DNA of 5,598 nucleotides from the NCBI GenBank assembly GCA_026989405.1, contig JALSJL010000061.1:1-5598 (forward strand). Reading direction: 5' to 3'. This DNA comes from Marinosulfonomonas sp. GTDB taxonomy: Bacteria > Pseudomonadota > Alphaproteobacteria > Rhodobacterales > Rhodobacteraceae. The number at the start of each line of letters is the position of its first letter. Position 1 is the stretch's first letter. This document shows positions 1-5,541 of this stretch, piece after piece. The notes under the pieces were generated by a model that was not told where the DNA came from, ran no database searches, and saw only the letters and a list, made by a program, of their open reading frames with translations. The translations under genes and the position numbers were made by a program.

Positions 1-458
1 GACGAGTTGGCGCAGCCCATCCGCGCGACCAGGTGTCCGCCGGCCGAATGGCCCGCCAGCCGGATCGGCCCGGACACGCGCTTTCCCGCCGCCGACAAGG
101 CCTGTGCAATCTGCCAGGTGATTTCGCTGATCCTGGCCTCGGGGCACAGCACATATCCGGGAAAGGCCACCGCCCAGCCACGCTCCAGCGCGCCCGCGGC
201 CAGATGCGACCACAGCGCACGTTCCATCGACCGCCAGTAGCCTCCGTGCACGAACATGAACAGGCCCACGGCCGCCCCCTCGGGCAGAAAAATCTCGATG
301 TCCTGACGCGGATGGCGCCCATAGGCCACCACTTGCCGACGATCCGTCGCAAAGCCCTCGCGAAAGCTGCGCGCCTTTGCTTCCCACATCGTCACATAAC
401 CGTCGGCGCCGGCAATATGGGCGCCATTGGCATAGGCATCATCCCAATCGTTGATCAT
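1..458 (-). CDS. Alpha/beta hydrolase, probable kynurenine formamidase (arylformamidase), C-terminus cut by window edge
   Basis: The first 152 residues are visible (MINDWDDAYANGAHI...); the gene runs off the left edge. What is seen: an alpha/beta-hydrolase N-terminal half with the oxyanion-hole motif HGGYW at residues 71-75 and the nucleophile elbow GHSAGG at 136-141, so Ser138 is the likely catalytic serine. The acid and histidine of the triad would lie outside the window. HGGYW is characteristic of the AFMID-like, non-cyclase type of kynurenine formamidase, which hydrolyses N-formyl-L-kynurenine to L-kynurenine and formate in the cytoplasm; no signal peptide is seen. The start at 458 is supported by a strong AGGAGGA at 465-471. 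Divergence from kynU, with kynA next, makes formamidase far likelier than a generic esterase, but that function is inferred from context. The symbol kynB is withheld because it usually denotes the unrelated metal-dependent cyclase-type enzyme. Confidence 0.85.
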   Translation of the reverse strand, partial: MINDWDDAYANGAHIAGADGYVTMWEAKARSFREGFATDRRQVVAYGRHPRQDIEIFLPEGAAVGLFMFVHGGYWRSMERALWSHLAAGALERGWAVAFPGYVLCPEARISEITWQIAQALSAAGKRVSGPIRLAGHSAGGHLVARMGCANS

Positions 459-464
459 TCACGC

Positions 465-471
465 TCCTCCT
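465..471 (-). promoter_or_regulatory. Shine-Dalgarno site of the formamidase gene
   Basis: The minus strand reads AGGAGGA six bases before the ATG at 458. This is close to ideal complementarity to the 16S rRNA tail and fixes the start of the leftward hydrolase gene. Confidence 0.75.
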
Positions 472-480
472 GTTGGCCGG

Positions 481-509
481 ACTATGCCCGCGCCGCGGCT
501 TGCTTCCAA
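481..509 (-). promoter_or_regulatory. Candidate sigma70-type promoter for the formamidase gene
   Basis: On the minus strand TTGGAA (504-509) and CATAGT (481-486) are separated by exactly 17 bp; each matches 4 of 6 consensus positions. Transcription would begin near 474, just before the Shine-Dalgarno at 465-471. The spacing is good but the boxes are only moderate matches. No comparable pair was found for the rightward kynU transcript in this 107-bp divergent region (459-565). Confidence 0.3.
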
Positions 510-553
510 CCCCTCTTGCGTGCGCCGAACCAACTGATACCGTCTGGCACGAC

Positions 554-558
554 AGGAG
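554..558 (+). promoter_or_regulatory. Shine-Dalgarno site of kynU
   Basis: AGGAG lies seven bases before the ATG at 566. It decides the kynU start over the 31-codon in-frame upstream extension from 473, which overlaps the divergent promoter region and carries no family-like sequence. Confidence 0.75.
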
Positions 559-565
559 CAGAACG

Positions 566-1759
566 ATGACCGATTTCACCGCCACGAAAAAGCAGTTCGC
601 GTTGCCCGACGGTGCCGTCTACCTTGACGGCAACTCGCTCGGGCCGCTGCCGAAAACCGCCGTTGCACGGGTCGAGAAAACCATGCGCGAAGAATGGGGC
701 CGGCTGGCGATCAGCGGCTGGAACCGGGCCGGCTGGTTCGACATGCCGCGCCGCGTGGGCGACCGTATCGCACGGCTGATCGGGGCCGAGCCGGGCCATG
801 TGGTCATGGGCGACACGCTGTCGATCAAGGTCTACCAGGCGCTGGCCTCGGCGCTCGAGATGAACCCCGGGCGCAAGGTGATCCTGTCCGATACCGGCAA
901 CTTCCCGTCCGACCTTTACATGGCGCAGGGCCTGGCCGCGACGCTTGGCAGCGGCTACCGGCTGAAAACGGTCGCGCCCGAAGCGGTGGCCGACGCGCTG
1001 GACGAAAGCGTGGCCGTGCTGTTGCTGACCGAGGTCGACTATCGCACCGGGCGCAAGCACGACATGGCGGCGCTGACCCGCGCTGCGCATGACCTTGGCA
1101 TCCTCACGGTCTGGGATCTGGCCCATTCCGCCGGCGCCCTGCCGGTCGACCTCGCCGGCGCGCGGGCCGATTTCGCCGTGGGCTGCACCTACAAGTATCT
1201 CAATTCCGGCCCCGGCGCCCCGGCCTTCATCTATGTCGCCCCCCGCCATGCCGAAAAGGCGCGCCCGGCGCTGTCGGGCTGGCTCGGCCACGAAGCCCCC
1301 TTCGCCTTCGACCCCGACTACCGACCGGGCCGGGGCATCGACCGCATGCGCGTCGGCACCCCGCCGATCCTGCAACTGGCCGCGCTCGACGCCTCGATGG
1401 ACATCTGGGACACGGTCGACATGCACGACCTGCGTGAAAAATCCATTGTGCTCTGCGACCAGTTCATCGCCGGCATCGAAGCCAGCTGTCCGCAGCTGCG
1501 CCTTGCCTCGCCACGCGACGGCCGGCAGCGCGGCAGCCAGGTCTCGTTTCACTTCGAACACGGCTTTGCCGCCATGCAGGCCACGATCGCCGCCGGCGTC
1601 ACCGGCGATTTCCGCGCCCCCGACATCATGCGCTTCGGCTTTACCCCGCTCTATATCGACGAAGACGATGTGGCCAGGGCCGTCGCCATCATCGCGGGCG
1701 TCATGGCCAACGAAACATGGAAAGAGCCGCGCTTCCAGACCCGCGCGGCGGTAACATGA
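566..1759 (+). CDS. kynU: Kynureninase
   Basis: PLP-dependent kynureninase (fold-type I, aminotransferase class V-like), hydrolysing L-kynurenine to anthranilate and L-alanine in the cytoplasm. The protein is 397 residues, a normal length for the family. Visible signatures: YLDGNSLGPLP at 19-29; WDLAHSAGA at 183-191, where Asp184 should pair with the PLP pyridine nitrogen; TYKYLNSGPG with Lys210 as the Schiff-base lysine; GTPP at 264-267; RFGFTPLY at 356-363; and a family-like C-terminus ending RAAVT. No key residue is missing. The ATG at 566 is chosen because of AGGAG at 554-558 and because the family N-terminus starts there. It is the first gene of a rightward kynU-kynA pair and is divergent from the formamidase gene, so the three likely act together in tryptophan degradation to anthranilate. 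The sequence alone does not show whether 3-hydroxykynurenine is also used. Confidence 0.97.
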   Translation: MTDFTATKKQFALPDGAVYLDGNSLGPLPKTAVARVEKTMREEWGRLAISGWNRAGWFDMPRRVGDRIARLIGAEPGHVVMGDTLSIKVYQALASALEMNPGRKVILSDTGNFPSDLYMAQGLAATLGSGYRLKTVAPEAVADALDESVAVLLLTEVDYRTGRKHDMAALTRAAHDLGILTVWDLAHSAGALPVDLAGARADFAVGCTYKYLNSGPGAPAFIYVAPRHAEKARPALSGWLGHEAPFAFDPDYRPGRGIDRMRVGTPPILQLAALDASMDIWDTVDMHDLREKSIVLCDQFIAGIEASCPQLRLASPRDGRQRGSQVSFHFEHGFAAMQATIAAGVTGDFRAPDIMRFGFTPLYIDEDDVARAVAIIAGVMANETWKEPRFQTRAAVT

Positions 1760-1845
1760 GCCAGCGGCTGCCGCTTTGCCGGCCCGCGGGCTGGGTTGCG
1801 CTCTGGCGCCGGCTTGCCCGCGGAGCATCGCGCGGCGCAGGCTGA
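1756..1845 (+). CDS. Possible 29-residue leader peptide between kynU and kynA (speculative)
   Basis: A small ORF starts with an ATG that overlaps the kynU TGA as ATGA, the usual arrangement for translational coupling, and ends at TGA 1843-1845. It encodes MSQRLPLCRPAGWVALWRRL followed by nine more residues. It holds two Trp codons (residues 13 and 17) within five codons and six Arg. It has no good Shine-Dalgarno of its own. An inverted repeat (1784-1791 with 1816-1823) lies inside it, and both Trp codons fall in the loop. A Trp-containing ORF ahead of tryptophan dioxygenase recalls TnaC-type leader peptides, but TGG is frequent by chance in GC-rich DNA, and no similarity to a known peptide is recognised. 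It may well be non-coding. Confidence 0.18.
   Translation: MSQRLPLCRPAGWVALWRRLARGASRGAG
1784..1823. repeat. Inverted repeat in the kynU-kynA gap
   Basis: CCGCGGGC at 1784-1791 is the exact reverse complement of GCCCGCGG at 1816-1823, with a 24-nt loop. A smaller hairpin, AGCGG/CCGCT with a 3-nt loop, lies at 1763-1775 just after the kynU stop. There is no T-tract after either, so a classical intrinsic terminator is not supported. A weak attenuation or mRNA-stability structure between kynU and kynA is possible. Confidence 0.35.
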
Positions 1846-1884
1846 CGCAACGCCTGTCGGCCAATGGCCCCGCCCACGGCGCGG

Positions 1885-1932
1885 ACTTTAATAACGCACC
1901 GCAAACTGCTCATATTACATACGGAAACCACG
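1885..1932 (+). promoter_or_regulatory. AT-richer kynA upstream region, possible promoter
   Basis: In otherwise very GC-rich DNA this 48-bp stretch is distinctly AT-richer. TTAATA (1888-1893) and CATATT (1911-1916) lie 17 bp apart and each matches 4 of 6 sigma70 positions. A start there would leave only about ten bases of leader, with a weak GGA (1923-1925) as the only ribosome-binding hint. It may be an internal promoter for kynA or just the translation-initiation region. Confidence 0.22.
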
Positions 1933-2769
1933 ATGGCAAAACCCTACAACCCCGCCGATGACGGCGCGCAAATGGAATTTGACGGACGCATGTCCTACGG
2001 CGACTACCTGCATCTCGATGCCCTGCTCAACGCCCAGACCCCGATCAGCGACGCCCATGACGAAATGCTCTTCGTCATTCAGCACCAGACCTCGGAACTC
2101 TGGATGCGTCTCGCCATCCACGAACTCGACGCCGCGCGCGACCTGCTCGCGGCCGGCCAGACCCGCCCGGCCTTCAAGATGCTCACCCGCATTGCCCGCA
2201 TCTTCGAGCAACTCAACAATGCCTGGGACGTTCTGCGCACCATGACCCCCAGCGAATACACCCGGTTTCGCGATGCGCTCGGCCAGTCCTCGGGGTTTCA
2301 AAGCTGGCAATACCGGCTGATCGAATTCATGGTCGGCAACCGCAACCGTGCGATGATCAAACCCCATGCGCACCGACCCGACATCGCGCAGGTGCTGGAA
2401 GCCGAACTCAGCCACCCCAGCCTCTACGATGTGGCCCTGCGCGCGCTGGCAAATGCCGGCCTGGATGTTCCAGACGCGGTTCTGAGCCGCGATCTCAGCC
2501 AGCCGCACACCCCCGACGACACCGTCATGCACGCCTGGGCGCAGGTCTACCGCGACCCGCAAACCCACTGGGAACTCTACGAACTGGCCGAAAAACTGGT
2601 CGATTTCGAAGACTATTTCCGCCGCTGGCGCTTCAACCACGTAACCACCGTCGAGCGCATCATCGGCTTCAAACGCGGCACGGGCGGCACATCCGGCACC
2701 GCCTACCTGAAACGCATGCTCGATGTCGAAATCTTCCCTGAACTCTGGCACATGCGCACCGAACTGTAA
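1933..2769 (+). CDS. kynA: Tryptophan 2,3-dioxygenase
   Basis: Heme-dependent cytoplasmic enzyme that inserts O2 into L-tryptophan to give N-formylkynurenine, the first and usually rate-limiting step of the kynurenine pathway. The 278-residue product has the normal bacterial length. By my remembered alignment to the Xanthomonas campestris enzyme, the active-site residues are all present: Tyr22 (GRMSY), Phe47 and distal His51 (FVIQHQTSELW), Arg113 (YTRFRD, substrate carboxylate), the proximal heme ligand His236 (RRWRFNHVTTVERIIG) and Thr250 in FKRGTGGTSG. The ATG at 1933 is chosen because it gives the family N-terminus. The 23-codon extension to 1864 has no ribosome-binding site and unrelated sequence. 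The Shine-Dalgarno at 1933 is weak, unlike neighbouring genes. The gene follows kynU by 173 bp on the same strand and could be co-transcribed or have its own promoter. Confidence 0.97.
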   Translation: MAKPYNPADDGAQMEFDGRMSYGDYLHLDALLNAQTPISDAHDEMLFVIQHQTSELWMRLAIHELDAARDLLAAGQTRPAFKMLTRIARIFEQLNNAWDVLRTMTPSEYTRFRDALGQSSGFQSWQYRLIEFMVGNRNRAMIKPHAHRPDIAQVLEAELSHPSLYDVALRALANAGLDVPDAVLSRDLSQPHTPDDTVMHAWAQVYRDPQTHWELYELAEKLVDFEDYFRRWRFNHVTTVERIIGFKRGTGGTSGTAYLKRMLDVEIFPELWHMRTEL

Positions 2770-2780
2770 CGCCCGCCCGC

Positions 2781-2866
2781 TTCATCTTGCACCAAATACT
2801 CCCGCCGGAGGCACCGCCGGGCGCGCCAGCGCCCGGCCCCCACAAGATGCGCGGCCGCAAGGCCGC
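2781..2866. repeat. Nested-hairpin intergenic element (Rhodobacterales-type repeat)
   Basis: The element lies between the convergent kynA and RAM-protein genes. An outer pair, CATCTTG (2783-2789) with CAAGATG (2843-2849), encloses CTCC/GGAG (2799-2810) and a 9-bp stem with a 4-nt loop (2816-2837). A further 6-bp stem with a GCAA tetraloop, a GNRA loop, follows at 2851-2866. From memory, the string CATCTTG...CCAAATACTCC followed by GC-rich hairpins is common between genes in Rhodobacteraceae genomes; this was not checked against a database. It probably works as a transcription terminator or REP-like mRNA-end structure. It supports the proposed taxonomic origin. Confidence 0.5.
2816..2837. terminator. 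Strong hairpin between convergent genes, probable bidirectional terminator
   Basis: A perfect 9-bp stem, GCCGGGCGC pairing with GCGCCCGGC around loop GCCA, sits 46 bp after the kynA stop and 35 bp beyond the stop of the leftward RAM gene. The stem is very GC-rich, but no U-tract follows on either strand, so it does not meet the classical intrinsic-terminator rule. Its place between two gene ends is the main argument for termination or 3'-end protection. Confidence 0.4.
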
Positions 2867-2872
2867 TCCGGT

Positions 2873-3109
2873 TCAAAACGCCTTGAACGTCAGGGTCGTC
2901 AAGGTCCGCTTGATCCCGTCGATATCCAGCAGATGATCGTTGATGTATTTCCCGACATCCTGACCTTCCGGGATGTAAAGCTTGAGCAACAGGTCAAAAT
3001 CACCGCTGGTCGAATACAGTTCGGAATGTATCTCGCGCATGGCGATTTCATCGGCCACGGCATAGGCCGAACCAGGCTTGCAACGAATCTGGACAAATAC
3101 GCAGTTCAT
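2873..3109 (-). CDS. Stand-alone Lrp/AsnC effector-binding (RAM) domain protein
   Basis: The 78-residue protein consists only of the alpha/beta ferredoxin-like ligand-binding domain of Lrp/AsnC regulators. It opens with a strand (CVFVQIRCKPG, 3-13), then a helix, the hallmark SGDFDLLLKLYIP (35-47), a second helix, and DGIKRTLTTLTF (64-75), typical of the C-terminal strand of the fold. There is no helix-turn-helix, and the 52 bp to the upstream gene leave no room for one, so this is a genuine small family member rather than a truncated regulator. Such domains form dimers or octamers and bind amino acids at subunit interfaces. The protein probably senses a small molecule or modulates a full-length Lrp partner, but its partner and ligand cannot be read from the sequence. 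The start has AGGAAGGA at 3117-3124, seven bases upstream. It lies downstream of the DUF1479 gene, probably in the same transcript. Confidence 0.9.
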   Translation of the reverse strand: MNCVFVQIRCKPGSAYAVADEIAMREIHSELYSTSGDFDLLLKLYIPEGQDVGKYINDHLLDIDGIKRTLTTLTFKAF

Positions 3110-3116
3110 TGGAACG

Positions 3117-3124
3117 TCCTTCCT
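3117..3124 (-). promoter_or_regulatory. Shine-Dalgarno site of the RAM-domain gene
   Basis: AGGAAGGA on the minus strand with a 7-base spacer to the ATG at 3109. It shows that this short gene is independently and efficiently translated, which argues against its being a fragment. Confidence 0.75.
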
Positions 3125-3161
3125 GTTTGGGTCGGCAGCCGCCGCTTTGGCAATGCCCCGC

Positions 3162-4391
3162 TCAAAGACACATCTGCTGTCTACCGAGTTCGCTCAGATC
3201 GTCAACCGTCGCGCGGCCCTCGAAATCCACCTCGAAATCCTCGGGGGCGAAATCCGGCGGGCTGCGGCCGTCAAGAAAAGCCGCCGCCTGGCGCTGCGCA
3301 TAGGCTTCGTTCTTGGCACATTTCGGTGACGCGCCGACATAGATCACGTTGGCATACTCGTGCCCCTTGTGCTCGTCGGCAACCGCATGAACCGTGTCGG
3401 GGTGCCACCAGACCGTATCGCCCGGCCCGACCTCGGGAATGGACACCAGGGCCGGCATGATGTCGCCATGCCACCGGGCATCGACCCCAAGCGCCCGCCC
3501 GGGCTTCGCGCCGCACAGATCGTCTGGCGCAACATCGTCCTGCAAGGCGCGCAACAGCACATGGGATATGGCGCGAGAGATCGGGATCAGCGACAGCGTT
3601 CCATCGTCCGGCCCCTGCGTCGTCAACCCGGTCCAGCCCTGAAAGGTGCGAAACATCGAACAGACGGCAGGTGAGGCATACTCGCGCGTCTGGGTGCGAA
3701 ACGCGGCCTTCCACGGATCATAGGCAGCCCAGTCGCCGGCAAAGATCGGCGCGTAAATGCGCTGAAACGCCGGGTCGACCCAGCGTTCGTAAGAGCCTGC
3801 ATCCATGTGCGGCGACAGCCCCAGCGATGTGTCGCCCGGCTCGCGCCGGCGGGTGCGGTCGGCGTAGGCATAGTCGACATCCGGGTCGAACTCATCCCCG
3901 GTTGGCCCGCGCACGTCCCACAGCCGGTTCAGGAAGCGCTTGGTTTCGGCCATCGAGCGCGCCTGGCGCGCCTCGACCTGCGGGCGCGACCAGTAGATGC
4001 CGTAAATCTGTGGCTTGCCGCTTTTCAACTCACCGAAATAATTGTCGAGCCCGGCCTTTTCCTGCAGCCGCTCCAGGTAATTGTTGCGTTCCAGGTAGTC
4101 GCCGATCTCACCGTTCCAGTCCTCGGCCCGGCTGCGCTCGAAAACACCGCGGATCACCACGCAGCCACGCGCGCGGATCTGCGCGCGCGTCGCATCGCTC
4201 ACCTTGCCGTCGCGAACATCGGCGAAGGCCAGTTCGGGGATCACCGTTTCACCGCGCGCCGCAGCTTTCGCGACCACGTCGGCTTCGCGTCGCATCTCGT
4301 CGCGCAGACTTGCAAAGGCGGCTTTCACATCGGTTCGCGCGCGCAGGTCGGCCTTGGCCTCCTTCACGAAATCCCGGATTACCTCGTCCAT
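3162..4391 (-). CDS. DUF1479 (YbiU-like) family protein, putative Fe(II)/2-oxoglutarate-dependent oxygenase
   Basis: The 409-residue protein closely resembles E. coli YbiU (as remembered) along its whole length. Shared blocks include RARGCVVIRGVF, IYGIYWS, FLNRLWDV, SPHMDAGSYERW, AAYDPWKAAFRT, MFRTFQGWTGL, LCGAKPGRAL and GDTVWWHPDTVHAV. YbiU has a clavaminate-synthase/cupin-like fold. Here HMD at residues 195-197 fits the HxD metal motif, and His335 (or His330) in WWHPDTVH is the likely distal ligand. The substrate and the physiological reaction are unknown to me. No signal peptide or membrane segment is seen. The longest ORF starts at 4406, but the GGGAGGA Shine-Dalgarno lies inside that extension (4398-4404), giving spacers of 3 to the ATG at 4394 and 6 to the ATG at 4391; the latter is chosen. 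The gene is followed 52 bp later by the RAM-domain gene and is divergent from the Gfo/Idh oxidoreductase. Family assignment is firm; function is open. Confidence 0.92.
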   Translation of the reverse strand: MDEVIRDFVKEAKADLRARTDVKAAFASLRDEMRREADVVAKAAARGETVIPELAFADVRDGKVSDATRAQIRARGCVVIRGVFERSRAEDWNGEIGDYLERNNYLERLQEKAGLDNYFGELKSGKPQIYGIYWSRPQVEARQARSMAETKRFLNRLWDVRGPTGDEFDPDVDYAYADRTRRREPGDTSLGLSPHMDAGSYERWVDPAFQRIYAPIFAGDWAAYDPWKAAFRTQTREYASPAVCSMFRTFQGWTGLTTQGPDDGTLSLIPISRAISHVLLRALQDDVAPDDLCGAKPGRALGVDARWHGDIMPALVSIPEVGPGDTVWWHPDTVHAVADEHKGHEYANVIYVGASPKCAKNEAYAQRQAAAFLDGRSPPDFAPEDFEVDFEGRATVDDLSELGRQQMCL

Positions 4392-4397
4392 CATGCG

Positions 4398-4404
4398 TCC
4401 TCCC
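4398..4404 (-). promoter_or_regulatory. Start-deciding Shine-Dalgarno of the DUF1479 gene
   Basis: GGGAGGA on the minus strand overlaps the upstream ATG at 4406 and sits six bases before the ATG at 4391 (three before the one at 4394). A ribosome bound here would begin at the tandem ATGATG, not at 4406, so the four or five extra N-terminal residues of the longest ORF are probably not made. Confidence 0.65.
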
Positions 4405-4406
4405 AT

Positions 4407-4474
4407 CCCGAACTGGATTTATATCGTTGCAATCACTGTCCCCGGCTTTACCATCGCGGTCAAGAAGCCCACCC
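4407..4474. promoter_or_regulatory. Divergent promoter region between the DUF1479 and Gfo/Idh genes
   Basis: The two genes diverge across 4392-4492, so both promoters must lie here unless they are read from farther away. An AT-rich patch at 4415-4425 reads TATAAA on the minus strand (4418-4423), a good -10 candidate for the DUF1479 gene but without a matching -35 at 16-18 bp. TTGACC on the minus strand (4458-4463) is a good -35 but is followed at 17 bp only by GACAGT. No convincing rightward pair or operator palindrome was found. Confidence 0.3.
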
Positions 4475-4481
4475 ATGAAAC

Positions 4482-4485
4482 GGAG
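4482..4485 (+). promoter_or_regulatory. Shine-Dalgarno of the Gfo/Idh oxidoreductase gene
   Basis: GGAG seven bases before the ATG at 4493 favours that start over the in-frame ATG at 4475, which is preceded only by a weak AAGAAG and would add MKRRIF before the Rossmann fold. Confidence 0.6.
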
Positions 4486-4492
4486 AATTTTC

Positions 4493-5533
4493 ATGGCACT
4501 CAAAGCAGGAATTGTCGGCTACGGTCTTGCCGGAAAGGTCTTTCACGCCCCGCTGCTGCCCGCGGCCGGCATCGAACTGGCTGGCGTGGCGTCATCAGAC
4601 CCGGCCAAGGTTCACGCCGACCACCCGGACGCAACCGTCCATGCCACGGCCGATGCGCTTTTTGCCGATGACAGCCTTGACCTCGTGATCCTCGCGTCCC
4701 CCTCGGCCACGCACGCCCCGCTCGCCATCAAGGCGTTGCAGGCCGGGCGCCACGTGGTGGTCGACAAGCCGTTTGCGACCACGGTGGCCGAGGCCGATCA
4801 GGTCATCGAGGCCGCCAGGTCGGCAAACCGCCTTGTGACCTGCTTCCAGAACCGCCGCTGGGACGGCGACTTTCTGACACTGCGCCACCTGATCGAGCAG
4901 GACCGGCTTGGCCCGATCCACGCCTATGAGGCGCATTTCGAATTTTTCAAACCGGCCCCGGCCGACCGCTGGCAGGAAACCCCCGGCCCCGGCGTCGGGG
5001 TCCATTTCGACCTGGGCGCGCATCTGATCGACCAGGCGCTGGTGTTGTTCGGCCGGCCCGATTGGGTCGAGGGCGAAGCCATCATCCAGCGCCCCGGCGG
5101 CCAGGTGCCCGACGCCTTTTTCGCCCGCCTCGCCTTTGGCCCGGTGCGCGCGACCCTGACCGGCAGCTACTTCAGCGCCGACAACCGGTCGCGCTGCGTC
5201 GCGCACGGGGCGCGTGGCAGTTGGCGAAAGTGGCACATGGACGTGCAGGAAGAACAGCTGCGCGCCGGGCTGACCCCGCTGGACCCGGGGTTCGGCATCG
5301 AGCCGGTTGACCGCCACGGCAGCCTGACCAGCCTGTCGGACAACGGGCTGCAGCGTGTGACCATCGACACGCGTCCGGGAACGCATCACGAATTTTACCG
5401 TCAGATGCGCCGGGCGATCGAAAACGGCGGGCCGCCACCGGTTGACCCAAATGACGCACGAAACACGATTGAGGTAATTGAAGCGCTGGTGGCCTCGGGC
5501 AAGACCGGCAAACGCGTGGGTCTTTCCGGCTAG
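4493..5533 (+). CDS. Gfo/Idh/MocA family NAD(P)-dependent oxidoreductase (YdgJ-like)
   Basis: The 346-residue protein has the same length as I remember for E. coli YdgJ and matches that subgroup. An N-terminal Rossmann domain carries GYGLAG at 9-14, followed by KVFHAPLL. DKPF at 91-94 supplies the conserved Lys92. NRRWDGDF (120-127) and the substrate-domain motif HFDLGAHLIDQ (171-181) follow, with Asp173 and His177 completing the usual Lys-Asp-His catalytic set. The family oxidises or reduces sugars, polyols and related alcohols with NAD(P) in the cytoplasm; the substrate here is unknown. The start is set by GGAG at 4482-4485. It is divergent from the DUF1479 gene, so a shared pathway is possible but not shown. 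No transporter or sugar-catabolic neighbour is in view to suggest a substrate. Nothing in the sequence is broken or missing. Confidence 0.93.
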   Translation: MALKAGIVGYGLAGKVFHAPLLPAAGIELAGVASSDPAKVHADHPDATVHATADALFADDSLDLVILASPSATHAPLAIKALQAGRHVVVDKPFATTVAEADQVIEAARSANRLVTCFQNRRWDGDFLTLRHLIEQDRLGPIHAYEAHFEFFKPAPADRWQETPGPGVGVHFDLGAHLIDQALVLFGRPDWVEGEAIIQRPGGQVPDAFFARLAFGPVRATLTGSYFSADNRSRCVAHGARGSWRKWHMDVQEEQLRAGLTPLDPGFGIEPVDRHGSLTSLSDNGLQRVTIDTRPGTHHEFYRQMRRAIENGGPPPVDPNDARNTIEVIEALVASGKTGKRVGLSG

Positions 5534-5541
5534 GCAGCCTC

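Noticed and set aside
472..510. GTTGG...CCAAC arms (472-476 and 506-510) as a possible operator in the divergent formamidase-kynU gap
   Set aside because: Arms of 5 bp with a 29-bp spacer are expected by chance and match no operator I know.
482..1864. A 460-codon open frame on the minus strand, antisense to kynU
   Set aside because: It mirrors kynU codon for codon, as expected in GC-rich DNA, and resembles no known family. The plus-strand kynU carries every family motif.
1864..1932. A longer kynA start at 1864
   Set aside because: The extra 23 residues are not part of the dioxygenase family as I know it, no Shine-Dalgarno precedes 1864, and the AT-richer putative promoter region would become coding.
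1915..2751. A 278-codon minus-strand open frame opposite kynA
   Set aside because: It is a shadow of the tryptophan dioxygenase gene with no recognisable motif and no ribosome-binding site.
2723..3460. A 245-codon plus-strand frame running from the end of kynA across the hairpin element
   Set aside because: It overlaps kynA, the repeat element and two well-supported minus-strand genes, and its translation is low-complexity Arg/Pro/Gly-rich.
3807..4478. A 223-codon plus-strand frame opposite the DUF1479 gene
   Set aside because: It is antisense shadow coding in GC-rich sequence; the minus strand encodes a full-length, strongly recognisable protein.
3671..4492. A 274-codon upstream extension of the Gfo/Idh oxidoreductase frame
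   Set aside because: It lies antisense to the DUF1479 gene, is Arg/Pro/Ser-rich as typical shadow translation, and precedes a well-placed Shine-Dalgarno and Rossmann N-terminus at 4493.
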